The notes beneath the pieces were generated by a model. That model did not search any database, was not told the DNA's origin, and was given only the letters and a program-made list of their open reading frames with translations. Positions 16,408 to 25,939 of a DNA stretch of 64,000 nucleotides are shown one piece after another. The stretch lies in the NCBI GenBank assembly GCA_002470825.1, contig DKOR01000010.1, forward strand, positions 31,535 to 95,534. The letters run 5' to 3'. The translations under genes were made by a program, and so were the position numbers. This stretch comes from Thiotrichaceae bacterium UBA7357. GTDB lineage: Bacteria; Pseudomonadota; Gammaproteobacteria; Eutrophobiales; Eutrophobiaceae. Position 1 is the first letter of the stretch. The number at the start of each line of letters is the position of its first letter.

Positions 16408-16740
16408 ATGACTATGTCAAAAATGCAATGGACAGAACTGAAAGATGCACCTGTGAATGAGTTGTTTAAAAGTATTCGTATGCAAACATTAATGGAAGAT
16501 GAAACGGGTATTAAAGCAATGCTCGTAGAGTTTGATCCAGGCGCATCCTGGGAAGGTAGTGAAGATGTTCACGAATCAAGTTCAGAAGAAGTTTATGTTG
16601 CTTCCGGTGTGTTTAGCGATGGAGAACGTGATTACCCTGCCGGTACATTTATTCACATGCCTAAAGGTTCTGCGCATGTCCCCCAATCCAAAACTGGCTG
16701 TACTGTCTTTGTCTTTTACCCTGAAGGTAGACCTTTATAA
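16408..16740 (+). CDS. Small cupin protein (ChrR-like fold)
   Basis: 110 residues forming a single cupin barrel: EFDPGASWEGSEDVHESSSEEVYVASG is motif 1 in modified form, and DYPAGTFIHMPKGSAHVPQS is motif 2 with a conserved histidine. It resembles the cupin half of ChrR anti-sigma proteins, but the zinc-binding N-terminal domain and a partner sigma factor are missing, so a metal-binding enzyme or sensor role is open. The gene stands alone; the minus-strand zinc protein ends nine bases after it. Confidence 0.85.
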   Translation: MTMSKMQWTELKDAPVNELFKSIRMQTLMEDETGIKAMLVEFDPGASWEGSEDVHESSSEEVYVASGVFSDGERDYPAGTFIHMPKGSAHVPQSKTGCTVFVFYPEGRPL

Positions 16741-16749
16741 TAGATGACC

Positions 16750-17043
16750 TCACTTTCTAAGCTTATGTGGATTTCGGTTTGGGCAACTCTTATCACTACA
16801 ACGATTGGAGATTGTCTTAGTTCCTTCTACCATTAATGCACCACATTTCTTGTCGTCGCGAAGATGCTTGCACTTCTTCCCTGTTGGTCGCGTTTCAACA
16901 TAAAAGTCGCACTCTCTAGCCGAGCATCTATATACAGGTCCAAATTGACCACTAGCTGGCTCAAGTGTACCCTTTCGACATGACGAGCAGCTAACACCTG
17001 TTGGCTTCAAATGTTCAAATTTAGAAGCTATTGTCATTATCAT
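16750..17043 (-). CDS. Topoisomerase-type zinc-ribbon protein
   Basis: 97 residues (95 if the second Met is used). It has one zinc-ribbon-like unit CSSCRKGTLEPASGQFGPVYRC followed by CDFYVETRPTGKKC, and a second looser Cys set C...C...RCSDKSCPN. The pattern resembles the C-terminal zinc fingers of topoisomerase I used alone. Such stand-alone ribbons probably bind nucleic acid; the role is unknown. It converges on the cupin gene. Confidence 0.75.
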   Translation of the reverse strand: MIMTIASKFEHLKPTGVSCSSCRKGTLEPASGQFGPVYRCSARECDFYVETRPTGKKCKHLRDDKKCGALMVEGTKTISNRCSDKSCPNRNPHKLRK

Positions 17044-17408
17044 TTTTGCTTACCATAGTTATGTTCGCTAATTCTTATTTTTTCGCCAGAAGATATTAAA
17101 TTATAGTTTCACTTTATGAAAAACTTTTCAATAAACCCATCTGCAGAATTAATAGTGCTATGACTTTTGGGTGTGCGACTCATTAATAAAGCTTCTTCAA
17201 GATAAATTATATCTATATTAAAAATATGCTATCTCATTAAGGTTTCCTAATCTAGGTTTATTGAATATAGTAAGTTCTTATGAAATTTCATCATTCTATG
17301 TCTTGGGATACTAAATAGGACTTAACCGAACACAAATAATTTTTGATAGAAAAATATTTTATAGATTTTATTATTAATCATTTACTAGAGTATTCAACGA
17401 TATATTCC
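17044..17408. other. 365-base stretch without a supported gene
   Basis: On the minus strand 17117-17213 can be read as a short open piece including MSRTPKSHSTINSADGFIEK, but it has no start signal and I do not recognise it. Otherwise A+T-rich spacer between the kinase gene end and the zinc protein start. Confidence 0.35.
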
Positions 17409-19742
17409 TTATTCAATAATCATATCTTTAATATCTAATTCCATTACTCTTGACGCATCGACTTCGACAAGATAATACCACCCGATTGAATTCAGCCGAT
17501 GATACGCAAGTAATTTTTCTTTGCCTTGCTCTTTATAACTAATGTACCCAGATTTTCCTTGTCGTATATTATCTACAACTCTCTGATTTGGGTAAGTTTC
17601 GAGTTTATCTAACTTGTTAATTAGCGTACCACGTTCATAGACTTCCGATGTGTCTGAGGAATTTACGAAGATTTCCGCACGATCATTCAGTAAATAAGTA
17701 TTTTCTACCAACTCATGAATGTTCGAAAGTGACATTAATTCGCGTCGAATAAAATCAAGTTTTATATCTACCGCAGCAACACCCAAAAATTTTCCATTCT
17801 TATCATACAATTTTTTAGTACACGGTAGTAAGACTCCTTGTCCTCCGGTGTCGATGTAAGGTGGCATCCAGCATGCTCCTTCATTTTTCAAAGTATTTAC
17901 ATACCAAGGTCGTTTTCTCGGATCAAAATCAGATGGAAATCCCGACATACCTGGATACATAGCCATTATACCTTCTACAAGACCAACATAAGCCCAGAGC
18001 AAGGTTAACCCTTCATCTTTAATTATTTTCGCAGCCATTTTATGATCACCTGGGGGAATTACCGTATAGTGACTCTTTAATGTCATTTGTTTAAAGATAT
18101 TTCGCAGCGGATTGATGGCACGAACTAGATTCTCTACTTGTGCATACTCAACACCTGGTGCTAGTTTATAAGTGTGCCAGCCAACACTGATAGGAAAGCC
18201 ATAGAACGACGACTCTGCCAAATCCGGTGGTGCAAGTTTTGGATCAGTGAGATCATTATGGTCGTAAAAACGCCCTGTATCAGGTTGCCTGCGTTCCAGC
18301 AAGGTGACGGCTGATGCGGCTATGGCCTCAATACTTGATTCATATTTTAGAAACTGTGTATCTATCATGTGTGTTTGCTTCGATACGGCAGAGATGAAAT
18401 GATTCATCCTTTGACCTTTTAATTGCAATTCTAATCTCGCTTGTTGTTGCTGATAGAAACTCCAGCTCATGACGACTAACGATAATATAATCGTACAAGA
18501 AACTATATTTAGTACGGCGATTCGATGAAGATTCATCCAACGCATGAGTTTTTGTAACAACGTATCGCGTTTTGCCTTAATCGCAACACCACGCATATAA
18601 CAACGTATATCGTCAGTGAATGCATCCACGGTTTCATAACGGTTATCCGGATCGAGTTGGGTTGCTTTATTTATAATCGCTATCAACTGCTTGGGAATAT
18701 CTGGTTGTCTTGAATGATGACGCACCGGTTTAGTCATCTTGGCCATTTTTGCCTTTTGAAGAACCGTAATATTCTCGTCAGTAGGATAGGCACGTTTAAG
18801 CGTCACTAACTCAAACAAGATCAAACCCAGAGAAAATAAATCACTACGATGGTCAATAATATCAATTTGTCCATTAGCCTGTTCAGGAGACATATAGGCC
18901 GGTGTACCAAGTATCTGTCCAACTTTTGTTTCACCCATATCATCCTCTGATGAGCTAATCATACTGGTAATATCTTCAAAAACGTCATCATCAACTGAAA
19001 CAATCTTTGCGATGCCCCAATCCATTACGTAAACTTCATTAAACGATCCCACCATGACATTTTGTGGCTTCAAGTCTCTATGGATCACCCCTTTACGATG
19101 AGCATAATGCATGGCATCGCAAACCTTCAAAAAGTGTTCTAACCTGGCTGATAAATTATGATGTTTATCAAGTTTGCCTTGCTTTTTTAATTGTTTTTTT
19201 GTTTCATTGATAAGAACACCTAATGTCTTACCATGAATTAGTTTCATGGCATAACCAGCATTACTACCATCGGTTTTCATTTGATAAACAGGAACAATAT
19301 TGGGATGTTCTAATTGTGCAGTAACCTGAGCTTCCATAAAAAAACGTTCAAGATAACTGGGTATTTTAGCGACATGTTCATGGATCTTTTTGAATGCTAC
19401 TGTTCGTCCGAGTTGGTTATCCTTAGCGATCTGAATTTCACCCATCGCACCTCGATCGATTGATTTTAATATAGTAAAGTTAGTTTGAGCTCCATCATCT
19501 TGACTACCTACTGAACCTATGGCTTTAAGTTTGCTTAAATCCTTAACTACAGTAAGTTGTATATCTTTCATATATTGAAAGTTGTCTAATTCTTCTTTAG
19601 TGATGCGATCATTATCAAAAAGTGCGGAAATGAATTCGTCGGCTTTATCTATTCCATTTTTTTCACAAAACTTCGAGTACAAGTCTTTGAGTTCTGATTC
19701 ATGAATAGAGGTGATAATTCTACCAATCTCTTTGATTAACAT
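17409..19742 (-). CDS. Transmembrane Ser/Thr kinase with Cache-type sensor domain
   Basis: 777 residues. A short N-terminal helical region (1-85) precedes a Hanks-type kinase: glycine loop DRGAMGE (96-102), Lys in VAFKK (about 118-119), Glu in FFMEAQV (137), catalytic HRDLKPQN (221-228), and DWG (241-243) in place of DFG, as in some planctomycete-style PknB relatives; then GTPAYMSPEQ. One membrane helix follows (about 408-428). The C-terminal 340 residues form a periplasmic double-Cache-like sensor with the hallmark DPRKRPWYV and a second lobe ending in GWYYLVEVD. A small ligand outside should control phosphorylation inside. The substrate is unknown. It lies 55 bases after a dUTPase-like gene, possibly co-transcribed. 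Confidence 0.92.
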   Translation of the reverse strand: MLIKEIGRIITSIHESELKDLYSKFCEKNGIDKADEFISALFDNDRITKEELDNFQYMKDIQLTVVKDLSKLKAIGSVGSQDDGAQTNFTILKSIDRGAMGEIQIAKDNQLGRTVAFKKIHEHVAKIPSYLERFFMEAQVTAQLEHPNIVPVYQMKTDGSNAGYAMKLIHGKTLGVLINETKKQLKKQGKLDKHHNLSARLEHFLKVCDAMHYAHRKGVIHRDLKPQNVMVGSFNEVYVMDWGIAKIVSVDDDVFEDITSMISSSEDDMGETKVGQILGTPAYMSPEQANGQIDIIDHRSDLFSLGLILFELVTLKRAYPTDENITVLQKAKMAKMTKPVRHHSRQPDIPKQLIAIINKATQLDPDNRYETVDAFTDDIRCYMRGVAIKAKRDTLLQKLMRWMNLHRIAVLNIVSCTIILSLVVMSWSFYQQQQARLELQLKGQRMNHFISAVSKQTHMIDTQFLKYESSIEAIAASAVTLLERRQPDTGRFYDHNDLTDPKLAPPDLAESSFYGFPISVGWHTYKLAPGVEYAQVENLVRAINPLRNIFKQMTLKSHYTVIPPGDHKMAAKIIKDEGLTLLWAYVGLVEGIMAMYPGMSGFPSDFDPRKRPWYVNTLKNEGACWMPPYIDTGGQGVLLPCTKKLYDKNGKFLGVAAVDIKLDFIRRELMSLSNIHELVENTYLLNDRAEIFVNSSDTSEVYERGTLINKLDKLETYPNQRVVDNIRQGKSGYISYKEQGKEKLLAYHRLNSIGWYYLVEVDASRVMELDIKDMIIE

Positions 19743-19797
19743 TTTTTATGCCTTTATTATTTTGTATTATACTAATAATTATTTGACATAATCTCAA

Positions 19798-20235
19798 TCA
19801 AGAAATAGAACGATTATCATCTTCTGTCTTTGTCTCTTTCTTATAATTAGTATCTTGTCGTTTGAGATTGATGGCATGTTTTTGTTTATATATATCAAAC
19901 ACTTTTTCGGCATCAAGTCCAGCACACATCATTGCAGATATTAAAAAATGTAGAATATCGATTAATTCGACTCGGATATTTTGTATATCGATTTCATCTT
20001 TACTCCACCATTTCCATAGTAATTCTTCATCCAGCTCAATTAATTCTTCTTGTATTGCTTTTGAATAGTTCATTAACCATTCATTTGGTAATTCATTAAC
20101 ATTCAATTTATTTTCAATAACAGAATTTACGATCGATTGCATATTGAGATTCTGCCCTGCTTTGTCTTTTAGTTTATTTTTACGAAAGACATAGTCATTA
20201 AGTTCTGTCTGCATTTCGAAAATTTTATTTAACAT
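19798..20235 (-). CDS. Dimeric dUTPase / MazG-like nucleotide pyrophosphatase
   Basis: 145 residues from ATG 20235, chosen for the GGAG seven bases upstream; three earlier in-frame Mets lack this. All-alpha fold with metal-binding EELIELDEELLWKWW and VELIDILHFLISAMM, the signature of the dimeric dUTPase_2 family, which hydrolyses dUTP to dUMP and pyrophosphate. Its presence would compensate for a trimeric dut if that is missing, which cannot be checked here. It is upstream of the kinase on the same strand and divergent from uup. Confidence 0.85.
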   Translation of the reverse strand: MLNKIFEMQTELNDYVFRKNKLKDKAGQNLNMQSIVNSVIENKLNVNELPNEWLMNYSKAIQEELIELDEELLWKWWSKDEIDIQNIRVELIDILHFLISAMMCAGLDAEKVFDIYKQKHAINLKRQDTNYKKETKTEDDNRSIS

Positions 20236-20306
20236 AACATTCTCCATTTTACTATTCATGAGTGGAAGCAAACACTAACCTGTCACTTCACAATTTACCA
20301 TGATTA

Positions 20307-20351
20307 GACTCAATGAGAAATTCTGTCTCGACTCAATGAATACTATATAAT
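20307..20351 (+). promoter_or_regulatory. Candidate uup promoter with a 10-base direct repeat
   Basis: A TATAAT sits at 20346-20351, 26 bases before the uup ATG. GACTCAATGA occurs at 20307-20316 and again at 20330-20339, two turns apart, just upstream. No good -35 is present, which would suit an activator bound at the repeats. Inference. Confidence 0.4.
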
Positions 20352-20377
20352 CGCGCTTTTTCAAACGCTGGTGTGTA

Positions 20378-22279
20378 ATGGCTTTAATCACTTTTAGTGA
20401 GGTTTCTCTCGAATTCGGCGATCAACTTATACTCAACAATGTCAGTATGACTGTGGAATCAGGTGAGCGTCTCTGTTTGATAGGTCGCAATGGTGCCGGC
20501 AAATCAACTTTAATAAATATTATTGCAGAAAAAATTGAAACTGATAGTGGTGAAATCATAAAACAATCACACCTCAGAGTCAGTCAATTAGAACAATCAT
20601 TGCCACAAACACGAGATATTACGGTTAGAGACTACGTGGCTGAGGGACTAAACAATTTACAACGATTACTTAAAGAGTATGAAGAACATTCACATCAATT
20701 CAATGACGAAAATCATGCTAGCCTAAGAGATTTGGAAGAGTTACAACATCAGATCGAGGCTGAGGGTGGCTGGAATATAGATCAACGAGTCGAAACTATC
20801 ATGTCCGACCTAAATTTACCGGCTGAATTAAAACTCACTCAATTATCAGGTGGTTGGAGGCGTCGAGTTGCTCTCGGTAAAGCACTTGTGAGTAATCCAC
20901 AATTATTATTGCTTGATGAACCGACAAATCATCTTGATCTCAGTACTATTCAGTGGTTAGAAAATCGTGTTTTAAATTTCAATGGTGCTGTCATTTTTAT
21001 CACGCATGACCGTGCTTTTTTACAAAAACTAGCAACACGCATTATAGAGCTTGATCGCGGCACGTTATCTAGTTGGCCGGGAACCTACCAAGACTATCTG
21101 GTGAATAAAGACAAAGCGCTGGAGGAAGAAGCGAAAGCAAATGCTTTGTTTGATAAAAAAGTAGGTGAAGAAGAAGTTTGGATTAGACAGGGTATCAAGG
21201 CAAGACGAACACGAAATGAAGGTCGAGTACGTTCTTTAATCAGTATGCGAACAGAAGTTGCAAAACGCTTAAAACCACAGAATAAAGCACGTATTCATAT
21301 AGAAGAAGCGGAGCAGTCTGGTCGCAAGGTAATTGAGGCACATAAAATTTGTCATAGTTATGGCAAGCAGAATTTAATCAACAAGTTATCACTAAAAATT
21401 ATGCGTGGTGATCGTATTGGCCTAGTGGGTAATAATGGTGTCGGTAAAAGTACACTATTAAAAATTATTTTAGGAGAAGTCGAGCCTAAATCTGGCACAG
21501 TTAAGATTGGTACGAATCTAGAGATTGCCTACTTTGATCAGTTACGTCGCGACCTTGACCCAGAAAAAACAATTGCTCAGATTATTGGTGATGGTGGTGA
21601 TTATATAAAAATGAATGGTAAAGAGCGTCATGTTATTGGTTATCTTCGTGGCTTTCTTTTTTCTGCAAAACGAGCCATGACAAAAATAAAAGTATTATCC
21701 GGTGGTGAAAAAAATCGTGTAATTCTCGCTAAATTACTAACGCGTCCCAGCAATTTATTAGTACTCGATGAGCCTACGAATGATCTTGATGTAGAAACAT
21801 TAGAAGTATTAGAAGATCGTCTTATGGAATACAAGGGGACATTAATAATAGTGACACATGATCGGGAATTTCTCGATAATGTTGTAAGTAGCATTCTAGT
21901 ATTTGAGAATTCAGGGACGATACAGAACTATGCCGGTGGTTTTAGTGACTGGCATCGACATGGTAAAGAATTAGCTGAAATGGAAAATCCAGAAATAGCT
22001 AATAAACAAAAGAAGAAATCCAATGATGCTAATAATAAGAAAAAAATTAATAAAAAACTGAGTTATAAATTAAAACTGGAATTAAACGCATTGCCTGAGA
22101 AGATAGCAGCTTTAGAGCAGTCTATTTCCGATCTAGAAGAAAAAACTAACGCTGATGATTTTTACACTATTCCTTATCAAAAACAACAACCGATACTTGA
22201 TGAATCAAATATGAAAATTAAAGAATTAGAAACAGCTATTCACCGCTGGAATGAACTAGACGAAATAGAAAAAAACTAA
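20378..22279 (+). CDS. uup: ABC-F ATPase Uup
   Basis: 633 residues, the length of E. coli Uup. Two ATPase domains: Walker A GRNGAGKST and GNNGVGKST, signatures LSGGWRRRV and LSGGEKNRV, Walker B LLLLDEPTNHLD and LLVLDEPTNDLD. No membrane segment. A lysine-rich linker leads to the C-terminal coiled-coil domain (about 560-630) typical of Uup. Uup acts on ribosomes or branched DNA intermediates and limits transposon precise excision. A DMT transporter gene follows after 13 bases on the same strand. Confidence 0.95.
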   Translation: MALITFSEVSLEFGDQLILNNVSMTVESGERLCLIGRNGAGKSTLINIIAEKIETDSGEIIKQSHLRVSQLEQSLPQTRDITVRDYVAEGLNNLQRLLKEYEEHSHQFNDENHASLRDLEELQHQIEAEGGWNIDQRVETIMSDLNLPAELKLTQLSGGWRRRVALGKALVSNPQLLLLDEPTNHLDLSTIQWLENRVLNFNGAVIFITHDRAFLQKLATRIIELDRGTLSSWPGTYQDYLVNKDKALEEEAKANALFDKKVGEEEVWIRQGIKARRTRNEGRVRSLISMRTEVAKRLKPQNKARIHIEEAEQSGRKVIEAHKICHSYGKQNLINKLSLKIMRGDRIGLVGNNGVGKSTLLKIILGEVEPKSGTVKIGTNLEIAYFDQLRRDLDPEKTIAQIIGDGGDYIKMNGKERHVIGYLRGFLFSAKRAMTKIKVLSGGEKNRVILAKLLTRPSNLLVLDEPTNDLDVETLEVLEDRLMEYKGTLIIVTHDREFLDNVVSSILVFENSGTIQNYAGGFSDWHRHGKELAEMENPEIANKQKKKSNDANNKKKINKKLSYKLKLELNALPEKIAALEQSISDLEEKTNADDFYTIPYQKQQPILDESNMKIKELETAIHRWNELDEIEKN

Positions 22280-22292
22280 ATATTCAATAAAT

Positions 22293-23159
22293 ATGCAAAT
22301 AGATAGACGCTATCTAATCCATGGGTTTTTACCTGCATTCTCTTCTGCCTGCTGTTTCGCAGTCATGGCAGTTTGTATAAAGATCGCATCTTCTGAATTA
22401 CCCACTGTTCAATTAGTATTTCTTCGTAGTATCATTGGGTTATTAATCATTCTGCCAATAGTGTTACCGCGTGGAATTAAATTTATCAAGACACCAATTA
22501 TACACCTACACATGCTGCGAGGATTTATTAGTCTCTGTGCAATGATCTGTTTTTTTTATGCTATTTCGCAAGTCGGTTTATCTGAATCGACTTTACTTCA
22601 TGCCTCATCACCTCTATTTATAGGTTTATTAGCATTACCTGTATTAAAGGAGAAGATAACTTATAACAATATAATAGCCTTGATTATTGGTTTTATTGGT
22701 GTTTTTTTTATCCTAAAACCCGGCACCACCTTATTCACCATTGCTACCTTGATAGGCTTATGTTCTGGTTTATTTATTGCTTGTGCAAAAATACTAGTAC
22801 GCTATATGGCGATCACAGAACCTGTAATGCGCACAGTCTTTTACTTCAGCATTTTTTCGACACTTTACTCAAGTATATTAATAATCTGGTTTTGGCAGTC
22901 GCCGACAATATTTGATGTGTTAATTATAGTACTAGCATCTGTATGCGCTACAGGAGGACAAATATTATTAACTTACTCTTTCACAAACAATGATGCTGTG
23001 ACAGTAGCTCCATTTACTTATGTTACTGTCGTTATGGCGGCATTACTAGGCTGGCTTGGTTGGAATGAGTTGCCGGATACTAGTTCCACCATTGGGACTA
23101 TTTTAATCATTTGCTCATGTTTATCTCTAATCATCAAAAATAAGTCTTCTAACCTATAA
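22293..23159 (+). CDS. DMT-superfamily (EamA) transporter
   Basis: 288 residues with about ten hydrophobic helices in two EamA repeats (first half with MAVCIKIASSELPTVQLVFL, second with FTNNDAVTVAPFTYVTVVMA). EamA carriers of the inner membrane export metabolites such as amino acids or nucleobases; this one cannot be assigned a substrate. It starts 13 bases after uup and probably shares its transcript. A second, different EamA protein is encoded at 37443. Confidence 0.9.
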   Translation: MQIDRRYLIHGFLPAFSSACCFAVMAVCIKIASSELPTVQLVFLRSIIGLLIILPIVLPRGIKFIKTPIIHLHMLRGFISLCAMICFFYAISQVGLSESTLLHASSPLFIGLLALPVLKEKITYNNIIALIIGFIGVFFILKPGTTLFTIATLIGLCSGLFIACAKILVRYMAITEPVMRTVFYFSIFSTLYSSILIIWFWQSPTIFDVLIIVLASVCATGGQILLTYSFTNNDAVTVAPFTYVTVVMAALLGWLGWNELPDTSSTIGTILIICSCLSLIIKNKSSNL

Positions 23160-23172
23160 GAGTAGAACACAT

Positions 23173-23192
23173 AAAAGATAATATCTTTTTTT
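23173..23192 (+). terminator. A+T-rich terminator after the DMT gene
   Basis: AAAAGA (23173-23178) pairs with TCTTTT (23184-23189) around TAATA, followed by further Ts. The stem is weak, but position 14 bases after the stop codon and the T-run fit an intrinsic terminator for uup-DMT. Confidence 0.45.
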
Positions 23193-23394
23193 ATAGAAGA
23201 ATTTATATATTATGTAATTCCATACTCAATGCACTATTTGTCATGAGAACTTGTTAGACTTGATAATCAAATAGACACATTCTGGATAAAAATTTGGCTA
23301 AACTTAATCAATAATTCCATATTGAAAAGTCGCTTTTATTATTTTTTCTTAGTGAAAGGCATCTGAATATTATCAAGCTATTTTACTGACTTAA

Positions 23395-23748
23395 TTAGAA
23401 AGATTTATTTGCTAGCCTATTCGTCCATTTTCCATTATCGTTTATAATACAATTCTCTTCTGTATCGTATAAAATATGATTGGCAATATTATTAATACAT
23501 ATGTCAATCTCGTATAGCTTTTCTTGGATTAAATCATTTAATTTATTATTGCAATTTTTTGTCATAAACCTATTTAGGTTGTCATTAGTATCTAGGACAC
23601 AAATCACATTTAAACTATGAGGAAAATTGGAGTAATCAACCAAATGTGTCAACCATTGAAAGCCAGTGATTTGTCTTGATGCTATTTCGCATGCACTCGT
23701 TAATGTGATTCTAAGTTGATTTTCTATCTTTTTATCTGTTTTACGCAT
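23395..23748 (-). CDS. Conserved hypothetical protein
   Basis: 117 residues, soluble. Conserved-looking parts are ITGFQWLTHLVDYSNFPHSL, VICVLDTNDNLNRF and YDTEENC. Relatives are common in marine gammaproteobacteria and are sometimes named as Fis-like regulators, but I see no helix-turn-helix to support that. It is flanked by about 240 bases on either side, so it is monocistronic. Function unknown. Confidence 0.7.
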   Translation of the reverse strand: MRKTDKKIENQLRITLTSACEIASRQITGFQWLTHLVDYSNFPHSLNVICVLDTNDNLNRFMTKNCNNKLNDLIQEKLYEIDICINNIANHILYDTEENCIINDNGKWTNRLANKSF

Positions 23749-24021
23749 ATTTTAATAGTCATCTAATCTAGATAAGAATTTTTAGGGATACTCTTATAAA
23801 TTTTTTGTGCAGTTATACTGAAAACTGCTTTTTTTAATCTAACAGAAAATTTTAATTATAATAACACAAGATTTAATGTCGATTTATTAAATACATATAT
23901 GAAAGCATACTAAAATCGATAGTGAATTAGACGCTTAGAATCACTTAAGATTAGTGTTAGTACCTATGTCGGTTCACAACGAGATCCTTACTATTTTAAG
24001 TAGGAAAAAAATATATCTTAA

Positions 24022-25026
24022 TTATTCATTAATTGATTTACCCAATAGCATATCAAAAAACTGTTGCTTAACCTCCTTCGACATATTTCGATAATTAATA
24101 AGCTTCACATGCTCATTAGTATTATCTAGGTCCATTTCAATCGCCCACAAAGGTGTAGTACCAGTCGGGAGTATAGAATAACGTATATCTCCTAATAAAT
24201 TAGGTTTTCCTGGATATTGACTCACATAATTATCAGAAAATTTTCCGAAGCGTTTAATATCTTTTGCTAGTTGTGAATTGACATCTAGCTCTGGGTATTT
24301 TTTTTTCATATCAAATTTTTTTATAGTACCACCTTGATAAATGCGTTTTGATAAACCTACTCGTACAGCATCCACATAAAATGTTTCATTTGATAAATAT
24401 ACCGAACGCCATAATAAGGCATTACCAATAGTTGGTTTTATGATTATTTTTTCAATTGTATGATCGCGTTTTGCTGCTAACTCTTTTATTAAATTTTCTG
24501 CATGATTCATTTGAGAAAATGTAAACAATAAATATGAGCCTGCTAATAAAATACCAATACGACTAAAAACTGAACTATTATTTTTATACCCAGTGATGAT
24601 TGCGACTATTAATATAAGTGTAAATAAAGGGTCTACAACAGAAATAATATGCCATGAGACTCGTATACTATTTAGGGGCCAAAATAAATTGGTGCCATAA
24701 CTAGTACAAGCATCGATAAATCCACTTAATAAATATCCCATAAAACAATAAAGGAACAAATAAGCCGCAGATAACTTGTTTCGCAAAAAAGGCCAAAATA
24801 ATAAAAAGACTAATCCTGCACCAAAAGGTATAAAGAATACTGAATGGGTAAAGTGACGATGAAATTCTAATGATAATAATGGATCAGACTCTGAGCGTAT
24901 GAAGATGTCAACATCTGCAATGACGCCAGCAATTAGCCCGACAATTGTTGCTAAACGGATATGCGTTTTTTTAGCAACAGTTTGCGTTAGTGTGGCACCC
25001 AGTATAGCTTGTGTCACTATATCCAT
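24022..25026 (-). CDS. YdjM-family membrane-bound metal-dependent hydrolase
   Basis: 334 residues. The N-terminal 200 residues hold the YdjM core (MDIVTQAILGATLTQTVAKK, IADVDIF, FHRHFTHSVFFIPFGAG) with the histidines HRHFTHS and an Asp that bind metal, embedded among several membrane helices. A soluble C-terminal domain of about 140 residues follows. The family is predicted to hydrolyse a phosphoester or lipid in the membrane; in E. coli ydjM is SOS-regulated. No LexA box was recognised upstream. Confidence 0.88.
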   Translation of the reverse strand: MDIVTQAILGATLTQTVAKKTHIRLATIVGLIAGVIADVDIFIRSESDPLLSLEFHRHFTHSVFFIPFGAGLVFLLFWPFLRNKLSAAYLFLYCFMGYLLSGFIDACTSYGTNLFWPLNSIRVSWHIISVVDPLFTLILIVAIITGYKNNSSVFSRIGILLAGSYLLFTFSQMNHAENLIKELAAKRDHTIEKIIIKPTIGNALLWRSVYLSNETFYVDAVRVGLSKRIYQGGTIKKFDMKKKYPELDVNSQLAKDIKRFGKFSDNYVSQYPGKPNLLGDIRYSILPTGTTPLWAIEMDLDNTNEHVKLINYRNMSKEVKQQFFDMLLGKSINE

Positions 25027-25133
25027 TAAGTACTTATATCAGACTATCAATTAACATGACAAACGATTCGATAATAATTACAACTAAATAAAATTAAGTT
25101 ATCTCTTTCATAATACTGCCTATGTAAGTTGAC

Positions 25134-25280
25134 CTATTGTTTTAAAAAATCTTCTAATGACCAAACTTCAACATAAGCAGCTTAATATCCAGGAGCAGGA
25201 TCACCTAAGATTCGCATCATTCCTATCTCTACTTCATATAGAAATATAAAATCATTTGTATTAGAGTATCTAAAGATTTT
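25134..25280 (-). pseudogene. Possible decayed gene fragment
   Basis: In one minus frame the stretch reads KIFRYSNTNDFIFLYEVEIG, MMRILGDPAPGY, a TAA (25182-25184), then AAYVEVWSLEDFLKQ and TAG. The composition is protein-like and continues across a single stop, which suggests a dead gene. An A-run at its 5' edge could hide a frameshift. Not recognised as a family, so this remains tentative. Confidence 0.3.
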
Positions 25281-25372
25281 TTACGTCATTTCTGTGTTGC
25301 CCCTGCTATGTTTTTATCGTTACCATACATTTCTAATAATCATATCAAGCATTATTATCTTAGTTTGATATG

Positions 25373-25552
25373 CTATCTATCTCGACAACAATCTGTTGTT
25401 TGAATCCTTAAGTAATTGTTTAATAGATTTTTTATTACAATGGCTTTCTTCATATAACGCCCACGTTTTATATATATTTTATTGGCATTATAGTTCTTAT
25501 CGACATGATAACGGTACGCCTTCACTCTTCGTAGCATAAATACTGCATACAT
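25373..25552 (-). other. 59-codon basic open frame, doubtful gene
   Basis: From ATG 25552 the frame encodes a Lys/Arg/Tyr-rich peptide with LRRVKAYRYHVDKNYNANK. No ribosome site precedes it. It sits in the 595-base gap between the YdjM and DUF2288 genes beside another decayed-looking piece, so it may be a remnant. It could equally be a chance frame. Confidence 0.25.
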
Positions 25553-25621
25553 GTCCGGGTAATATTATAGTATCACTAAGATGTGATGACTATCATCGAG
25601 TGAACTCAACCATTTATATAT

Positions 25622-25939
25622 TTAATCGACTATCGGTTGCACCAACACCCATGGTTTGATCACTACAGCCCAAACTAGTATTTTCTCCTCATACCATACG
25701 CTCGCTTGTTCATCACTCACATTAGCAACTAAACCTTTTTTCAACCACTTCTCAAATTGACATTTATCATCATTGGATAATATGGTTGCTACTTTGATGA
25801 GATCAACTTTATGAGAAACATAAATTGTCATTCCTTTAGCAAAGAAAGGTAATAATTCATTCCAGTGCATTTTCGAAGTTTCCCGATTAATTTTATGTGG
25901 CGTATTCTCGTCTATTCCTAGATCATTGCTTTCTATCAT
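25622..25939 (-). CDS. DUF2288 protein
   Basis: 105 residues. KMHWNELLPFFAKGMTIYVS, VDLIKVATILSNDDKCQFEK and the closing WAVVIKPWVLVQPI are the conserved blocks of DUF2288, a small soluble family of proteobacteria with no assigned role. The family core begins near residue 23, so an internal Met there may be the true start, but no better ribosome site was seen. The gene stands alone. Confidence 0.85.
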   Translation of the reverse strand: MIESNDLGIDENTPHKINRETSKMHWNELLPFFAKGMTIYVSHKVDLIKVATILSNDDKCQFEKWLKKGLVANVSDEQASVWYEEKILVWAVVIKPWVLVQPIVD

